A stretch of DNA of 6,969 nt from NCBI GenBank assembly GCA_016202525.1, contig JACQOM010000175.1, positions 1-6,969 of the forward strand. The letters run 5' to 3'. Position 1 is the stretch's first letter, and every line of letters begins with the position of its first letter. Source of the DNA: Chloroflexota bacterium (GTDB taxonomy: Bacteria; Chloroflexota; Dehalococcoidia; Dehalococcoidales; UBA2162). The notes beneath the pieces were generated by a model. That model saw only the letters and a program-made list of their open reading frames with translations, ran no database searches and had not been told where the DNA came from. This document shows positions 5,750 to 6,969 of the stretch, piece after piece. Position numbers and translations under genes: made by a program.

Positions 5750-6969
5750 CTACAGTTTTTTCTTCTTATTGGAGATATAGTCCACCAGCAGGTATTGCCC
5801 CAGGGTATCTGCGTTGGTGAAGAATAGCCGTCCTTTGTTCAGACGGGCTATCTGGGTAGCAAAGGCACTGAGAAAACGGCTGCTCTCCAGCATGAAGGTA
5901 TTTATCACGATGCCCTTTTGCGTGCAGTTCCTGACTTCTCTCAAGGTTAATTGAAGAGTACGGGGATTGTTGTGCAAAAGGATTTCTCCGCCTTCAAAGT
6001 GGGCGGTGGGTTCTCCATCGGTGACCAGTATTATCTGCTTGTTGTTGCACCTTTCTTTGGTCAGCAGTTTTCTAGCCACGAAGAGGCCGTGCTGCAGGTT
6101 GGTATAGGGGTCGAACTCGTCCCAGCTCATACAGGTCAGGTCCTCTTTCTTTATCTGCCGGGCATAGCTGGAGAAGCCGACGATATAGAGAGTATCTTTG
6201 GGATACTGGGTTCTGATGAGGCCATCAAGGGCAATGGCTACCCGCTTGGCGGCCTCGAAGTTACCCCGCATCGGCATGGAGACGCTTAAGTCCACCATCA
6301 GGACGGTGGCTGACATTGCTATCCCTTCCGTTTTGTGTATCTCGAAGTCCTCGGTGCTGAGCTTAATAGGCAGCTTGCCGGCTTCCCGGTAAAGAGAGTT
6401 CATAATCGTCTTCTGAAGGTGGATGTGGAACTCGTCGCCGAACTCATATTTTTTGGTCTCGTCTATTCTCTCTCCGCCACTACCCTTCATTTCCATATTA
6501 TGCCGGCCGCCCCGGTCTTTGCGGAACTGGGCGAAGATATCTTCCAGGGCTTTCTGCCCGATTTTTCTCATGCCGCGGGGGGTCAGCTCATATTTGTTGC
6601 CTTTCAAGCAGATGTAGCCGGCTTCTTCCAGAATTTTGGCGATGCTGCGTAGCTTCTCCACGTCTTGCGCCGCCTCGTCTCCGAGTAGTTCTTCCAGTAG
6701 TTTCTCATCCACCTCGGCAAGGGAGAGGTTGTACTGGCATTCATTAAGCTGCATTTCCAGCTCGTCTATTTTCTGCAGCATTTCCATCAGTTCCGTGGCC
6801 TCGTTAGACTGGGCGGGGTTCCCCTGGGGAAAAGAGTGCTGATGCTCCACTTCGTCACCGGGGCAAATGGTTTCCAGGTTGTCTGCCAGCTCGGCCAGCT
6901 CTTCACCGGTACTTTTATCGAGAATCGACCGTAGCAGCTTTTCCAGCGATTCTTTATCCTGTGCTGACA
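5750..6969 (-). CDS. VWA-domain protein, N-terminus outside the window
   Basis: The frame is open to the right edge, so the GTG at 6850 is only an internal candidate; about 405 residues are visible. Counting from that GTG, residues 15-75 form a long acidic coiled coil. Residues 63-105 resemble a small winged-helix segment ending in ELTPRGMRKIGQKAL. A charged glycine-rich linker follows (110-140). The von Willebrand factor A domain spans about 180-355 and has a complete MIDAS metal site: DLSVS (D187, S189, S191), T250 in DPYTN, and D278 in VTDGE. The C-terminus is basic (NKKKKL). There is no signal peptide or membrane segment in view, so it is probably cytoplasmic. Bacterial VWA proteins of this build commonly partner a MoxR or magnesium-chelatase-like AAA+ ATPase encoded nearby. 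Such a partner would be expected beyond 6969 but is not visible. Confidence 0.85.
   Translation of the reverse strand, partial: SAQDKESLEKLLRSILDKSTGEELAELADNLETICPGDEVEHQHSFPQGNPAQSNEATELMEMLQKIDELEMQLNECQYNLSLAEVDEKLLEELLGDEAAQDVEKLRSIAKILEEAGYICLKGNKYELTPRGMRKIGQKALEDIFAQFRKDRGGRHNMEMKGSGGERIDETKKYEFGDEFHIHLQKTIMNSLYREAGKLPIKLSTEDFEIHKTEGIAMSATVLMVDLSVSMPMRGNFEAAKRVAIALDGLIRTQYPKDTLYIVGFSSYARQIKKEDLTCMSWDEFDPYTNLQHGLFVARKLLTKERCNNKQIILVTDGEPTAHFEGGEILLHNNPRTLQLTLREVRNCTQKGIVINTFMLESSRFLSAFATQIARLNKGRLFFTNADTLGQYLLVDYISNKKKKL

Noticed and set aside
5951..6652. Several plus-strand open frames
   Set aside because: They lie opposite the VWA gene, whose MIDAS motifs show the coding strand is minus.

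Overview
The window looks like a chromosomal stretch of an uncultured Chloroflexota bacterium, probably Dehalococcoidia-like. The basis is a DUF164-type zinc-ribbon gene next to a small RNase HI, intergenic repeats of a kind common in environmental Chloroflexota, bacterial -35/-10 promoters, and a mix of Shine-Dalgarno-led and apparently leaderless genes. The lineage is inferred from gene content and general style; no marker gene confirms it.

Layout. 1-846 (+): the C-terminal end of a coiled-coil/zinc-ribbon protein, a palindromic intergenic repeat, and a small RNase HI whose true start is probably TTG 445. 889-2442 (-): a PadR-type repressor and an MFS exporter with no gap between them, behind a sigma70-like promoter whose -10 lies in a perfect inverted repeat, the likely PadR operator. 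2443-2788: no convincing gene, but a hairpin-rich repeat. 2789-3812: tRNA-Phe(GAA) and tRNA-Gly(GCC), both (+) and each with its own promoter. Between them, on the (-) strand, is an AT-rich unrecognised five-helix membrane protein gene with its own promoter. 3907-4812 (+): a PAC2-family protein that seems to be read from a leaderless mRNA. 4910-5614 (+): an unrecognised 234-residue soluble protein with a 20-residue internal repeat. 5750-6969 (-): a VWA-domain protein with an intact MIDAS metal site, cut at its N-terminus by the window edge.

How the genes work together. The only clear functional unit is padR-MFS, which reads as a ligand-responsive repressor controlling an efflux pump. The zinc-ribbon and RNase HI genes probably form a housekeeping nucleic-acid pair. 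The other genes look independently transcribed. The two unrecognised genes, the repeats and the spaced tRNAs give 2.5-5.6 kb an accessory character, but no transposase, integrase, attachment-site duplication, CRISPR array or recognisable defence operon is present. I did not find a convincing new multi-gene system. The best leads are the two orphan proteins, the altered T-loop of tRNA-Phe, and the leaderless or very-short-leader expression pattern.
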